64,000 nt of DNA from Colias croceus (lineage: Eukaryota; Arthropoda; Insecta; Lepidoptera; Pieridae): positions 5,838,001 through 5,902,000 of the forward strand of contig NC_059551.1 of the NCBI RefSeq assembly GCF_905220415.1, read 5' to 3'. Below are positions 46,324 through 57,593 of this stretch, in pieces. How positions within the stretch are numbered: the first letter of the stretch is position 1; each line of letters starts with the position of its first letter. The position numbers were made by a program, and so were the translations under genes. The notes beneath the pieces were generated by a model. The model saw nothing but the letters and a program-made list of their open reading frames with translations. It ran no database searches and was not told where the DNA came from.

Positions 46324-49300
46324 CTACGTTTTGATCCGTCGAGACATTTTAGCGCCATTTTTCTTCCATCCGTTGGTCTGCGCGTCGCCGTTCGCGGCGC
46401 GTGACGTGAATGACGTAATTTTGTTTTTCGTTTCGTAAAGCACGTCAGAATCCGTGTCCGTTTCGGACAGATCTTTGCTCGTGACTGAAAAATTAAGGAT
46501 TTTTAATTATACGAATACAAATTTGGAAACAACTGAGTTAAAATAAACGTAGATTTTTGTCTTTGAATGTTTGTTATTATAGTGCGAGCTACCACAAAAA
46601 GTTGCAGTTTGTTTCATAAGAATATTTATTATCAAGAAAATACTTTATTGCCGTCGTTCCTCCCTTTACCCTCATTATTCCAGCACGCTGGCAAACACAT
46701 TTGCAGATACATTACCTCTGCTGATTTTCGCTTACTATTATCGGACCACGATGACAGAAAGATGCAAATTAACTCACAGGGCTTGTCCTCGAGGTCAGCG
46801 CGCGGCAGCAGGCGGTAGGTGGTGCGGCGCGGCTTGCGCGGCGCGCAGGCGCGGCGGGCGAGGCGCGCGCACGCCCACCACGCGCCGCACGCAGCGCACA
46901 GCGCGCCCACGCCGCACACGCTCGCGTACACCACCGACCAGTCTGCACATACGATGTTACTAGCTTACCGCCCGCGGCTTCGCTCGCTTTAAACGATTTG
47001 AGATTTAAACTATCCTATCTCTCAAGTTGGATCAAACTGCACATGGTGTGCGAATTTTATTATAATCGGTTAAGTGGTTTAGGAGTCCATTGAGGACAAA
47101 CATTGTGACACGAGATTTATATATATTAAAGATGTTCCGCTTTATTTATTGATAGTTGGATTTTGCATAAACTAAAAAATTGTGCGTGTGTGCCGTGCAC
47201 ACGTGTCAGAAGTGAAACTTCTTTGGCAAGATTCAAAGATACGTTCATGGCTTGACGGTATTGACATGACGTGACCTTGAAATTTTACTCTTAACGCGCC
47301 TAAAGAAGTTTCACTTCAAAAGTGCGTGCGTACAAAGTACACATGTTAAAAGTAAATCTTCTTTGCTACGTTCGTCCTTTCTCAATCGCTCTTCTTTGAA
47401 AAAGAAAACGCTGTACATCTTCGTGACGGTAATACCCCACCAGTTTTTGTGTATTATCCGTTATAATTTTACCCCCATGCGCTTAAAGAAATTTCACTTC
47501 AAAAAATGTAATTGTTGAATCTAAGTCATGATAATTTTATATGCAATGGCCGCATCACGTGACCGCACGCATTATAGTCACGTAATTACTCCGTCCACCG
47601 CGACCGCTACACTGTCTCACCGCAGTCGGGCATCGCGTCCGGCTGCAGCTGCGTGATCAGGCTCTGCATCCAGAACGCGTCGCAGCGGCACGTGCGCGTG
47701 GCCTGCTCGCACACGCCGCGCCCCGAGCACGCGCTGAGGCAGCGCACGGGCCGCACGCGCGCCGCTCCGCACGAGATCGCCGCGCTACGTGACTGTTGCA
47801 ACGCGATTAAACCGTCCATCGCTTCACCCTGTTTACAAAAAAAAACAAGTAATAACTGCGTTAAAAACAACCGACTTCAAACTTGCACTTGCAACATTCA
47901 CAAATACCTACAGACAAAAATGCTCATAAAATAAAAAACTACTGGGCCTATCCGAATAAAATTTTTATGGGACCAATTCGACACTATCCCGCATCGAACA
48001 AAAAGAATCACGTAAATCGGTTCAGAAACCTCGGAGTAATCGGTGTACATACATAAAAAAAAAAAAACATACCGGCCGAATTGATAAACTCCTCGTTTTT
48101 TTTGAAGTCGGTTAAAAAAATACGTGTGTCACTCGGGTACTGCCGCGGTAAAGCTATTGCATGCTATGCCTTCAAGCCACACCTCCGCCCGTCGGAGTGG
48201 GGAGCGTGAGGTTTTTCGTTACGGAATTTCTCGATTCAGTCCCCGCGCTCAAGGCCCGCGATAGAAGCTATGCAATAGCTTAAAAACAATAGAGTCATAC
48301 TAGTATTATTAATGCGAAAGTTTGTGGGAATGGATGGATGCTTGTTATTCTTTCACGTAAAAACGACTCAACCGATTACTTTGAAATTTGGTATGTACGT
48401 AGCTGAAGACCCAAAATAAGACATAAGCTACTTTTATCCCGGAAGTCCCACAGGAACGGGAACTATGCAGGGTTTTCTTTGAAAACGCGGGCGAAGCCGC
48501 GGGCGGAAATCTAGTATCCTCTATTGCTTCCATACCTACATATTCCTAAATGACAAACTACAATACCTTTTCAGACAAAAAATAGATGATAACCGTATTG
48601 CCGGTATCGATTTCCCCGCGTATCTCAGTCACGTTGACCTTCACTCCCTCTTTTAGTAGAAGCAACATTTTCTGCACTAGCGTATCCAGTTGGCTTTTGG
48701 TGTACGTCGATATGGGCGTGTTTATGGTCATTTCTAGAAGCTTCATCTCTAACGGGTCTGGCTTCACTTGTACGCTAACTGTATCTCGACTCGATTCTCC
48801 TTGGTCATCTGTCACTGTCAGTTCGAACACGTACCGTCCGGCTTCTATGTTCGTGAGCTGAAATAATTATAATTTGGCGCTTAAGAGAAAGAAGACTTTT
48901 ATGGTTACCCACATGGGTTTTTCAGGTTTAATTATTATCGAATGGTATTAAGGAGCTTCAAAAGTACAGTTGAAATGAAACTTTTTTTTATATAAAACTT
49001 AACTTACCATTAATACTGGTTGTTTATCGGAATCCAATATAACAGTGCCGGCTGCTAAACCAGAAGAAACTCTCGTCCATTTCCAAGAGACTATTCTAAA
49101 GTCATCAGAAGATTTTGACCCATTTAGAATTAAAACAGGCAAGGGTAAGGTCAGTACTTGATCTCCGCCCGCATCGGCTTTCGGTGGACTATTTTTATCT
49201 ATGAAAGATAATAAAATAATAATTGCTACAGGTATGCTGTATTTCTGCTAGGTCATACTTTATAGTTTACTGTAGATTTTTATGTATTTGAAGTACATTA

Positions 49301-52300
49301 ATTTACAGTTATTTTCAGAAATCCATGTAACGATTTTCTTAACAATAAAAGCTATATTAGTCCAGTAACCCATCTAAAGAAAACGGTTGAATTCATGCAA
49401 TGTGCTGTATATAACATGAATTTTATTAAATTTAAAGAGAAAATTATGGTTGTGTATGATATAGGAAAATTATATAGTACTAAAGGTTAATAGAACATAG
49501 GATTTGTATTCTGCTGTGAGCTTTCGCTATGTGTGATTCTACGCTAATAGGATTGCAGTAAAATATGTTCCTTTTTTATAAATACATAAACTACATCCGC
49601 AGAGAAAATAACTTCTACTCTAAACTTTTAGCTAGGGAATGGGTTCTAATTGAGTTATTTATTTTCATGTATGCATATTACAGGCATTTTTTTTCCATAC
49701 AATATCTAAAACATTCTAACAAGGAGTGTTGGTTGTGCCGACCCCAAATAAATGGGATCTAAAACATTCTAACAGAGTACTAAATATGTTTCTACAAATT
49801 GTAAACTTACTCTGCGTGACAGTGACAGTGACATTCTTCGTAGCAGTGTTGCCATTATCGTCTAGCACAGTGAGCGAGAACACGTACTGTCCCTTGGTTA
49901 GTGACGTGGCGTTCGCTATGGACTCGTTAAAGTTGATAATGTTAGAGTTAGTGGGACCGGACAGGCAACGCCAGGTGTACGCGACTATCTTATGGTCGTC
50001 GCGCGAGCCAGTGCCGTTCAGCACGATCCATGTTTGTGGTAGTGATATGAACTGGAATTAATCACGCACCATTTTTAAGGCCCGAATTTATTTATTTACA
50101 ATTTAGAATATATTTTATTTCATTCTTTGTATATTTGTAAAACAATCAAATAAAAATAATAGACTTTCTAATTGAAATAGAATAAATAAATTCACGCCTT
50201 TTTCATGCAATAGGGTTTTTACATATTTACACAATATATTGTAGAAATCAGTAAGCATGCGGTTATGTTCTTACATATTCATAAAAGTAAATTTTATGCA
50301 TTATCCCTGTGAGAATGCTTGTGTATTGGTTGGCAAACAAAGCAATAAGTAATATATTTTATACTAATCTTTCTTTACACATTGCGTTGTCTTGTAGATT
50401 TAAGAATACTGCCTACTACTGATTATGTAGAGACAGCTATATAAAGTCCCATGTCCCCTAGTGGGGTAAGGGGCAGATGCATTATACATCTGTTTCACTG
50501 ATCGATTTTCTTTCGGGACAAGTAGGTGATCAGCCTTCTGTGTCCTGCCAAACAGAGACATTTTTTTTCTTCATCTCCACTGGGAATCGAACTCAGGACC
50601 CCTCGATGCTACGCTTACGCGTTAACCACTGTACCAAGGGAGCGGTCAGAGACAGCTATACATAGATAAATCAATTTATTTATTAACTTACAGCATCAGG
50701 CCCAGCATCGGCTATAGGGGGCGTGTTTGTCGGCGGTTTGACAAACACATGCACGCCCGCCGTCGACGACTGTCCCGATGAGTCTGTCACTTTGAGCACG
50801 AAAGAATACATGCCTTCCGATAGGTTCGATAACTGAAAAGGCAAATATTTTGAGTAAACTAATGTTTGGGCGTATTATTTCTTGCGCTATAATTAAGTCT
50901 TTAAGACGATTCGATTTTCGGTGGTCAAGAACTTTGCAATTTGAAAAATGCAATAATTTCCTAGTCTAAATAACGAAAATATCAAATAACTAAATATTAT
51001 ATCCCATATTACCGAGAAAAATATTTTCCATTTTCATTATATTATACGAGACATCCTTTAGATAGTACAGTAAGGTACTCAAATTCTTACCGACACGACA
51101 CAGATGCGACGTTGCCACACTTCCTTCTCACAGCTTAGTAAATGAATAGTTCTAAATGGTGTTTTATAATTTTTATATCAAATAATTTGTGTGATTTAAA
51201 TACTATTGGAGGTTTTCAAAAAATATTTTTGAATTAGATTAAATTAAGTAGTATTTACTTTAAAAAAAATCTTGTAAATTGACATTTATGTACCTGTAAA
51301 TAAGGCGAATGAGTATTTTGCATATCAACTGCTTTATTTGCGTCTTCAGCAGATTTCGTCCATTCCCATGATGTTATTTCGTGATCGTCAGTAGAAAGAG
51401 AACCATTTAATGTCAAATTATTGTTAGGCAGGTATATGATTACATCTTGCCCTGAAAATATATACAATCATGATTTATTTATTGTTTGTATAAATAATTA
51501 AATGGATTAAAGTATAATTGTCCCTTTGATAATACTTTTTCTATACGATAAATCAGTTCGTGGAATATGTTGTAAATAAAAAATGAAAATGATAAGATAT
51601 TATCATGTACTGTAATGTGTTTTATAATGTAGTTAGTTTTTATATCTACTTGCTTCCTACTAATATTATAAATGCGAAAGTTTGTGAGAATGGATGTATG
51701 TGTATGTATGTTTGTTACTCTTTCACGCAAATAATACTGAACCGATTACAAGGAAATTTTTAGCACATAATATATAGAGGGTAACTTGGATTAACACATA
51801 GGATAGGTTTTATCCCGGAAATCCCACGGGAACGGAACTATGCGGGCTTTTCTTTGAAAACGCGGGTGAAGCCGCGGGCGGAAAGCTAGTACTTTATATA
51901 GGTAATCAAAACAAAATCAAAATGCGTTAAATTTTATTTTGTACTTGAGAGCCATATTGAAATGTGAAAAATATTTTTAATTCTTAATATTACCTGCATT
52001 TGCTTCTGGGGGATAGTCTGTGGGATTTAAAATAGTTATATTGGCTGTCGTAGAATTTTTCACATGGTCTGAATCTTCCACAGTCAATTTAAATGTGTAG
52101 TTTCCTGGTTGTTTCAAGTCTTTTAGTACTAATGTTGCACCATCTTCTAATGGTGGTTGGTAGCCAATGGGACCAGAAGTCAGCTCCCAATGCCAAGATA
52201 TTATACTATCATCGTCCTAAAAATATAAATTTGAGTTTACTAGTGTAGTTTATATAGTTTTGATATCAATTAATATGAATTACTTTAATTGATCCAGATT

Positions 52301-55300
52301 CTTAGGAAATTAGAATTTATATCGTCTATGGTACTTATAGGTACATGACAATAAAATGGACAAAAAGACTTTTCTCTGTCACCAATTTAACAAAATGGTA
52401 TGAAATATAGTCACTTTCAATTGATCTTTCAATCTACATTCATAGAACAACATAGAAAGCTGCTACAAAGATCAGCTGATTACAAAAAATATCACGACTG
52501 CTATCAAATGTGGGTAATGAATATTTCAATTGAAACTATTATCATTGTAACCATCTTATCATTGCATACAATTTTTTTTTGTATTATACATACAAATTAG
52601 GATAGCTGCATCACAAATGAAATATATAGAGCTAAAATTTTTTTTTTAGTTTTTCTTAAATTCAGTAACTATGTTACATACATGTATATTATTTATTAAT
52701 TGAAATTAAATTAGTAATATAATAAGTAATTCATTAAAAAGTACTTGTCTAATCTATACTAATATTATAAAGCTGAAGAGTTTGTTTGTTTTACCGCACT
52801 AATCTCAGGAACTACTGGTCCAATTTGAAAAATTCTTTCGGAGTTAGATAGCCCATTTATCGAGGAAGGCTATAGCTACAGTAGAGCACTGCGGGTAAAA
52901 CCACAGGGCACAGCTAGTTATATAATAATAAACATTTTGATAGAGGATTTATCGTAAAAATTTGCATGATACACAAGGGCGTATTTAGGTCGTGAGTTGC
53001 AGCTCAGTTATCAAAGTGAGATAAAATAATAGGAGTTATAATTATAAAGGACCATTGACCCTTTTTAAATAAAGTTATTGAATACATTTTTGTAAGAGTT
53101 ATTGATAAACATTTAAATGCAACATGTATGATAAATAAGACACTGTGGATTATTGTGTTTTAAAATGCGTTTTTAAATTAATGTTTTGTAGCAAGCCTAG
53201 TCATGGCTTGTCTCAAGGTCTATTTAGAAAATACTTATACAATCTTATTTATGATGAAATTTTCAAAATTTTATTATTTGACTGTATAAATTACCTTGCT
53301 TGCACTTCCATCCAAAACGGCAAGAGAATTAGGTAGTTTAATAGTCTGCGATTGTGGTGTGATGACCACTTGAGGCGGCTTGTTGATGCGTTTCGGCGGC
53401 AGCACTGTCACATTAGCGTAACCCTCACCATATGAATTAGTTCCGTTCACTGTGACTTTAAAACAATACTGTCCCTCTGTTAGATCTGTTAGAGTCACTG
53501 TACTTCCGTTTTGTTTCATGTTACCTAGAAATATAGAGTTTCATAAGTTTGAAAGCTGATATAATTTTTTTTTCTATACTAATATTTTAAAGAGGAAAGG
53601 TTTGTAATTATGTATGTATGTATGGTTTTCACGCATAAACTACTGGACCGATTTTGATGAAATTTGGCACAGACAATCTTTAGACCCTGAGAAAGAACAT
53701 AGGCATACATACATATAAAAAAATGTTAAAAAATTTTATTGCGAAATATGTACCACGGGCGAAGCCGGGGCGGACCGCTAGTAACTTATAAATATACTAA
53801 CTGGAACTGGGAAAATTCTTCTTAACATGAAAACTTTCATACTTTATAATATATACATTTATAGCATAATTTAGTCCGTAATCGCTACATTAAAGTTAGA
53901 ATACTCTTTACAGTCACTCGACTCTTTATTTAATATGGTGCTGACAGAATAACAGCGTTACAGCCTCAGCTGTAACATTTATGCTGAGTCAGTAATCCCT
54001 TTCCCTGAGGTGATACAGATATAATATAATATTACGTCTACATGTAATGTTATACCTTTTTTTTAAGTAATAAGTGTTGTCTGAATTTTAATGTATCTAC
54101 TGTATCATCTTTTTTGGGAATAAATGTGTTTCTATTTCTATTTCTATTTCTTGGAAATGTGCATGAACAGGTACCTACTGGAGAAAAAAATCACTTGAGA
54201 ACAACTCAATATAATATTGTTACCTGTGAATGTATCTTTGGGTTGGCTAACCAACGTCCATACATAGTTATAATGACTCATTGTGGATTTTTCATCAGGT
54301 ATTGTATATGCATCTAAAGTAACTTCATTTTCGGGCAGTTGAACCTAAATAAAAGTGAAAATATAAGTATTTCAACCAAGATCACATGAACCACTTTAAA
54401 CTTAAAAAACTTGTATTACTGACCTCCTTTGATAGTATGGAAACTGTTAGATTTTGAACTGGTTTATTTTCTTTTGTTTGAGACAAAATATCCTCTGGAT
54501 TCTTTATTGGTTCCATTGAATCAGTTGGGCCTTTGGAATATGATCGACGAATGGGCACACAAGATCCCTGTGCATTCATTTCAGTCCCTAATATGCACTT
54601 ACAAATACCATTATGCATATTATGGCCCAGCGGTATGCACTCTGCATTATAAGGACAATCACTTGCCCCTACTTCACATGCAACCTTTTCCAAAAACCGC
54701 GATGCTAACATCATCTCATTATCGTTACTATTTGTATATTTTTCATATTGGGAGTCATCTTCGTCAATTGTAGGAAGGTTGTTGATAAAATGTGACAGGA
54801 AATTGGATTCATCAACATCAGCAATTTCATTATTACGATTAGAATATGCATATACAGGTTCTTCGTCTTGGAAATTATTACTTTCTTCTCTAAAACTTGA
54901 TTGGCTTAGTATTTCAGACCAATTTTCTATAAAATAAAAATTACATAGTAATTATAATGAGAAAAAGAGTGTTATTTAACCAAGTTTTTCTTTCAATGAA
55001 CATATTTTTACAAGATATAATTTACAACATTATAAATGATGCACTAAAACACAACACAATTGAATGATAAAAAAATATTTAACTAAAAATATTTTCTTAG
55101 CCTCTAGAATCTAGATTATTTACATAGTTCAGGAAGATGTCAATATCATTCAGTTCTGAAAATATAAATGAATAACATTACCATTAGGTGAAACTGGTTT
55201 CACAAGTATCATAGACACATGGCTATCCCACTTGCGTCCATTTCTTGGCAGTGGTAGACAGAGTTCGTCACTCGCACACTCTATATGAAAGCATCTTGTA

Positions 55301-55934
55301 TCAACAATGAACACAATATTGCAGATATGAGTAAGGCAACATGCCATAACACATTCTTTTAGACCCTTTAAATCTGTTTTTTCTGTATAGTTTCCAGCTG
55401 ATAGGTTTCCTGGAAAGATTACAGATTTGTTTTTTACCATAATACCTATATTGTTCTATGAATAGATTTACAAATAAAAGAAATGCTGCCTAAACCTTTA
55501 ATAAATATTTCTATCAAAAAAGTACTTAATTAACTTTATCATATTAATAATACTATTTCTCATTTATTCTATGTATAAATACATCTGGAATACATCAAGA
55601 TTTACATGAATATACCATATCCAAGAGTCTTATTAATGGTTTTAAAATAATTTTGTTAAAAGGTAAAAAAATAAGCTTTAATTTGATGTGTTTAACTAAA
55701 ACATATGTTTCCATTGTCAAAAGCATTTCACATAATCACATTATGGAAATTAGTTTAAAATAATATAAATAACTTACCTATTGGCATAAAATTATCAAAA
55801 TTTTTAGGATATAATTTCGGACAGCTATTGCTTTCATATTTTTCACCCCAAGGTTTGCTGTATAGCGATAGAGTAAAACTTGTATGTACGAATATAATAG
55901 CAATTATCACACCAAAATAACTTTTATAAATCAT
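46324..55934 (-). CDS. KIAA0319L: KIAA0319-like transmembrane receptor, 14 exons, about 1005 aa
   Basis: Single-pass plasma-membrane/endosomal protein of the KIAA0319/KIAA0319L family (linked in mammals to neuronal migration and to use as an AAV receptor). Exons in order: 55778-55934, 55182-55409, 54424-54926, 54224-54344, 53295-53524, 51994-52216, 51294-51451, 50692-50832, 49811-50051, 49009-49198, 48567-48857, 47621-47828, 46778-46942, 46324-46484. Order of domains: signal peptide (MIYKSYFGVIIAIIFVH), Cys-rich MANSC domain (CVMACCLTHICN...), acidic linker, EGF-like cysteines, five PKD repeats (for example NGTGSRDDHKIVAYTW), EGF-like CSGRGVCEQATRTCRC, membrane helix WSVVYASVCGVGALCAACGA, acidic tail with DTDSDVLYET. 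All phases fit except exon 49009-49198, which is one base short and runs into TAA just before its donor; see findings. Confidence 0.93.
46966..47131 (-). mobile_element. Lep1-like Helitron, divergent variant
   Basis: 'cttaccgcccgcggcttcgc' to 'gacacgagatttatatatat'; the same variant lies in opposite orientation at 62632-62785. Confidence 0.78.
47181..47506. mobile_element. Two adjacent MITEs with 'gaagtgaaacttcttt' tips
   Basis: First unit 47181-47330 has 'cagaagtgaaacttctttgg' and its inverse 'ctaaagaagtttcacttc'. The second, 47331-47506, starts 'tacacatgttaaaagtaaat' and ends 'cttaaagaaatttcacttca'. Both lie in the last large intron of the KIAA0319-like gene. Confidence 0.7.
47861..48115. 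mobile_element. MITE with TTAA at both ends (piggyBac-type)
   Basis: Starts TTAAAAACAACCGACTTCAA and ends 'tttgaagtcggTTAA', an inverted pair with TTAA at each edge, the piggyBac target. No open frame. It lies 32 bp from the exon at 47828. Confidence 0.72.
48151..48281. mobile_element. 131-bp MITE, GC-richer core
   Basis: 'aagctattgcat' at 48151 and 'atgcaatagctt' ending 48281 are exact inverses; the core is GC-rich compared with its surroundings. Confidence 0.65.
48293..48514 (+). mobile_element. Lep1-like Helitron
   Basis: 'tcatactagtattattaatg' to 'gcgggcggaaatctagta', with 'ttatcccggaagtcccacag' in the middle; full-length variant. Confidence 0.82.
50429..50660 (-). mobile_element. tRNA-derived SINE with 13-bp target duplication
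   Basis: Exact direct repeats 'agagacagctata' at 50429-50441 and 50648-50660 bracket a 206-bp body. On the minus strand it begins with a tRNA-like head: A-box 'tggtacagtggttaacg' and B-box 'gagttcgattcccag'. A body with 'gtctctgtttggcaggacac' follows. Inserted in an intron of the KIAA0319-like gene, same orientation. Confidence 0.88.
51656..51890 (+). mobile_element. Lep1-like Helitron
   Basis: 'ttcctactaatattataaat' to 'gccgcgggcggaaagctagt', complete. Confidence 0.83.
52754..52918 (+). mobile_element. Lep1-like Helitron (short variant)
   Basis: TCTATACTAATATTATAAAG to 'aaaaccacagggcacagcta', 'gt'. Confidence 0.8.
53573..53781 (+). mobile_element. Lep1-like Helitron, uninterrupted reference copy
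   Basis: TCTATACTAATATTTTAAAG to 'ggggcggaccgctagt'. Its 'gatgaaatttggcacagac' is the empty site for the insertion at 20181-21092. Confidence 0.83.
54129..54152. repeat. (TTTCTA)n microsatellite
   Basis: About four 'tttcta' units in a KIAA0319-like intron. Confidence 0.7.
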
Positions 55935-57593
55935 TTTGACAAGGATTTGGTTTAATCACTTCACATTAACTTGTATTGCAAACACTTTGTTTATCACATA
56001 ATTTAAATAACAATATTTTACGAAATTAAAAACATCTCTATCTCGACCGGAGGTAGTAAAGCGAGTAGATACGAAATATTTACAAGTGGGTGTAGAGTTC
56101 TGTGGTGTAGAGAGATAAAATAATTTAACGTTATAGCCAATACTATTCCACAACATATACAGCGTACTTAATTATACGTATTTATTAAATAATTAGAAGT
56201 ATGTAAAACTATCTGTACTACTGATACACTAAAATTTTTGATATAGGTAATTCAAATCACATTCAAATTATATCATTATTGGCAAACAGCGCAAACAGTA
56301 TGAATCTCAAATGAATCTCTATCAGTGACAGTCAGCTGCGCAGTCAGCTGTCAAAAATCAAAGTAGAGCAAGTAGAGCCACAGATCTAGCACAAGTAGAG
56401 CCCTTGGTAGAGCCTAGAGCCCAAAGTCCAAACACCACTCAAACACCAATCAGGTCTATAATCTATACATCAGTTTTAAGGTTTTTTTCTGTGGTTTTTT
56501 TACACAGTTTTTTGCACAGGTTTTTTGTATAGAAAAACTGTAAAAAACCTAGTTTTATAAAATGGTTATCAACTGTTGGCCTTGTTGTTCCACAAGATAT
56601 CAACGTTCTATAAATATGTATATTTAATACACTCGCAACATACATGGCCAGAAGTCTCTAATTTCTAAATTGGCGTTACTACCACGTTACTACATTCAGT
56701 AAAGTGTAGCGCATTACTTCAGAATTTAGGATGCTAGAATTGCTGAATTAATGGTTACGTAGCAGGTAGCTATACTGGAGAAACATCCTAATAAACTTGC
56801 TAGTGAATTAACAAAAAAGTATCAAAAATGTCGACATCATATAAATTTGCTATTCGAATAATTACATAAGAATTACATATTTCTGTTTCCCTTTTATTAC
56901 TGCATATAAAAGCTTTTCGCTCTGTATTCTATCGTGCTTTCCTTTTTTGCGTGATGGAGAAAGAAATAAACATACAAACTTTCGCATTTATAATATTAGT
57001 AGGATAGCTTAATTAATAGGATAGGTACATTTTCTTTAGGTATTTGTTATTGAGTTAATCAATAATCATACATTTTGTGTAGGTACATTAAAGTTTCATG
57101 TTGTAGGTAACCTACTTATGTTATATTGAATGGTTAACACTTAAAAGCGATTATTAATATTTTTGATTTCATTTCATGCTATGATTTTGTAGTTATTATT
57201 GTGTGACGAAAATTTCCATTATTTTGAATTGGGTTTTCTTTTAAAACGTACACATAATTAGTTAAAAATGGGAGCCGGACAAATTGGTGGCATAGCAACT
57301 TTGCGTTGGTATTATTTTATGACCTAAATATTTTTTACTACATTTTAATTCATTCTAAATAATTTTATTTTTTATTCTCATACTACTTACTACAACACTT
57401 TATTCTTGGTATAAATAAATGACCTGTTTTTGAACTGGCATACCTATTTCTAGAAAAATACAATTTTGATATGCATTATAAAATGTAGATAGGTACATAC
57501 TTACAATATTTATATTATTATTCATTATAATAGTAAGTAGGTCATTAAATAGCAGAGGAATGCAATTAAAACAATATTTTTATTTCATTTTAG
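55935..57593. other. Region between divergent KIAA0319-like and protease-homologue genes
   Basis: Upstream of the minus-strand ATG at 55934; probable promoter near 56000-56360. Contains the repeated phrase 'agtagagcc' (56363-56422), a run of imperfect 'ggttttttNNcacag' units (56480-56550) and a Helitron end at 56974-57005. The frame starting MGAGQIGGIATL at 57269 could be a first exon of the downstream gene, but its donor phase does not fit. Confidence 0.4.

Noticed and set aside
50580..50647. Possible tRNA gene on the minus strand
   Set aside because: A and B boxes are part of a complete SINE bracketed by 13-bp duplications.
57269..57330. First exon of the protease homologue (MGAGQIGG...)
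   Set aside because: No signal peptide, and the only donor gives a phase that does not match the next exon.
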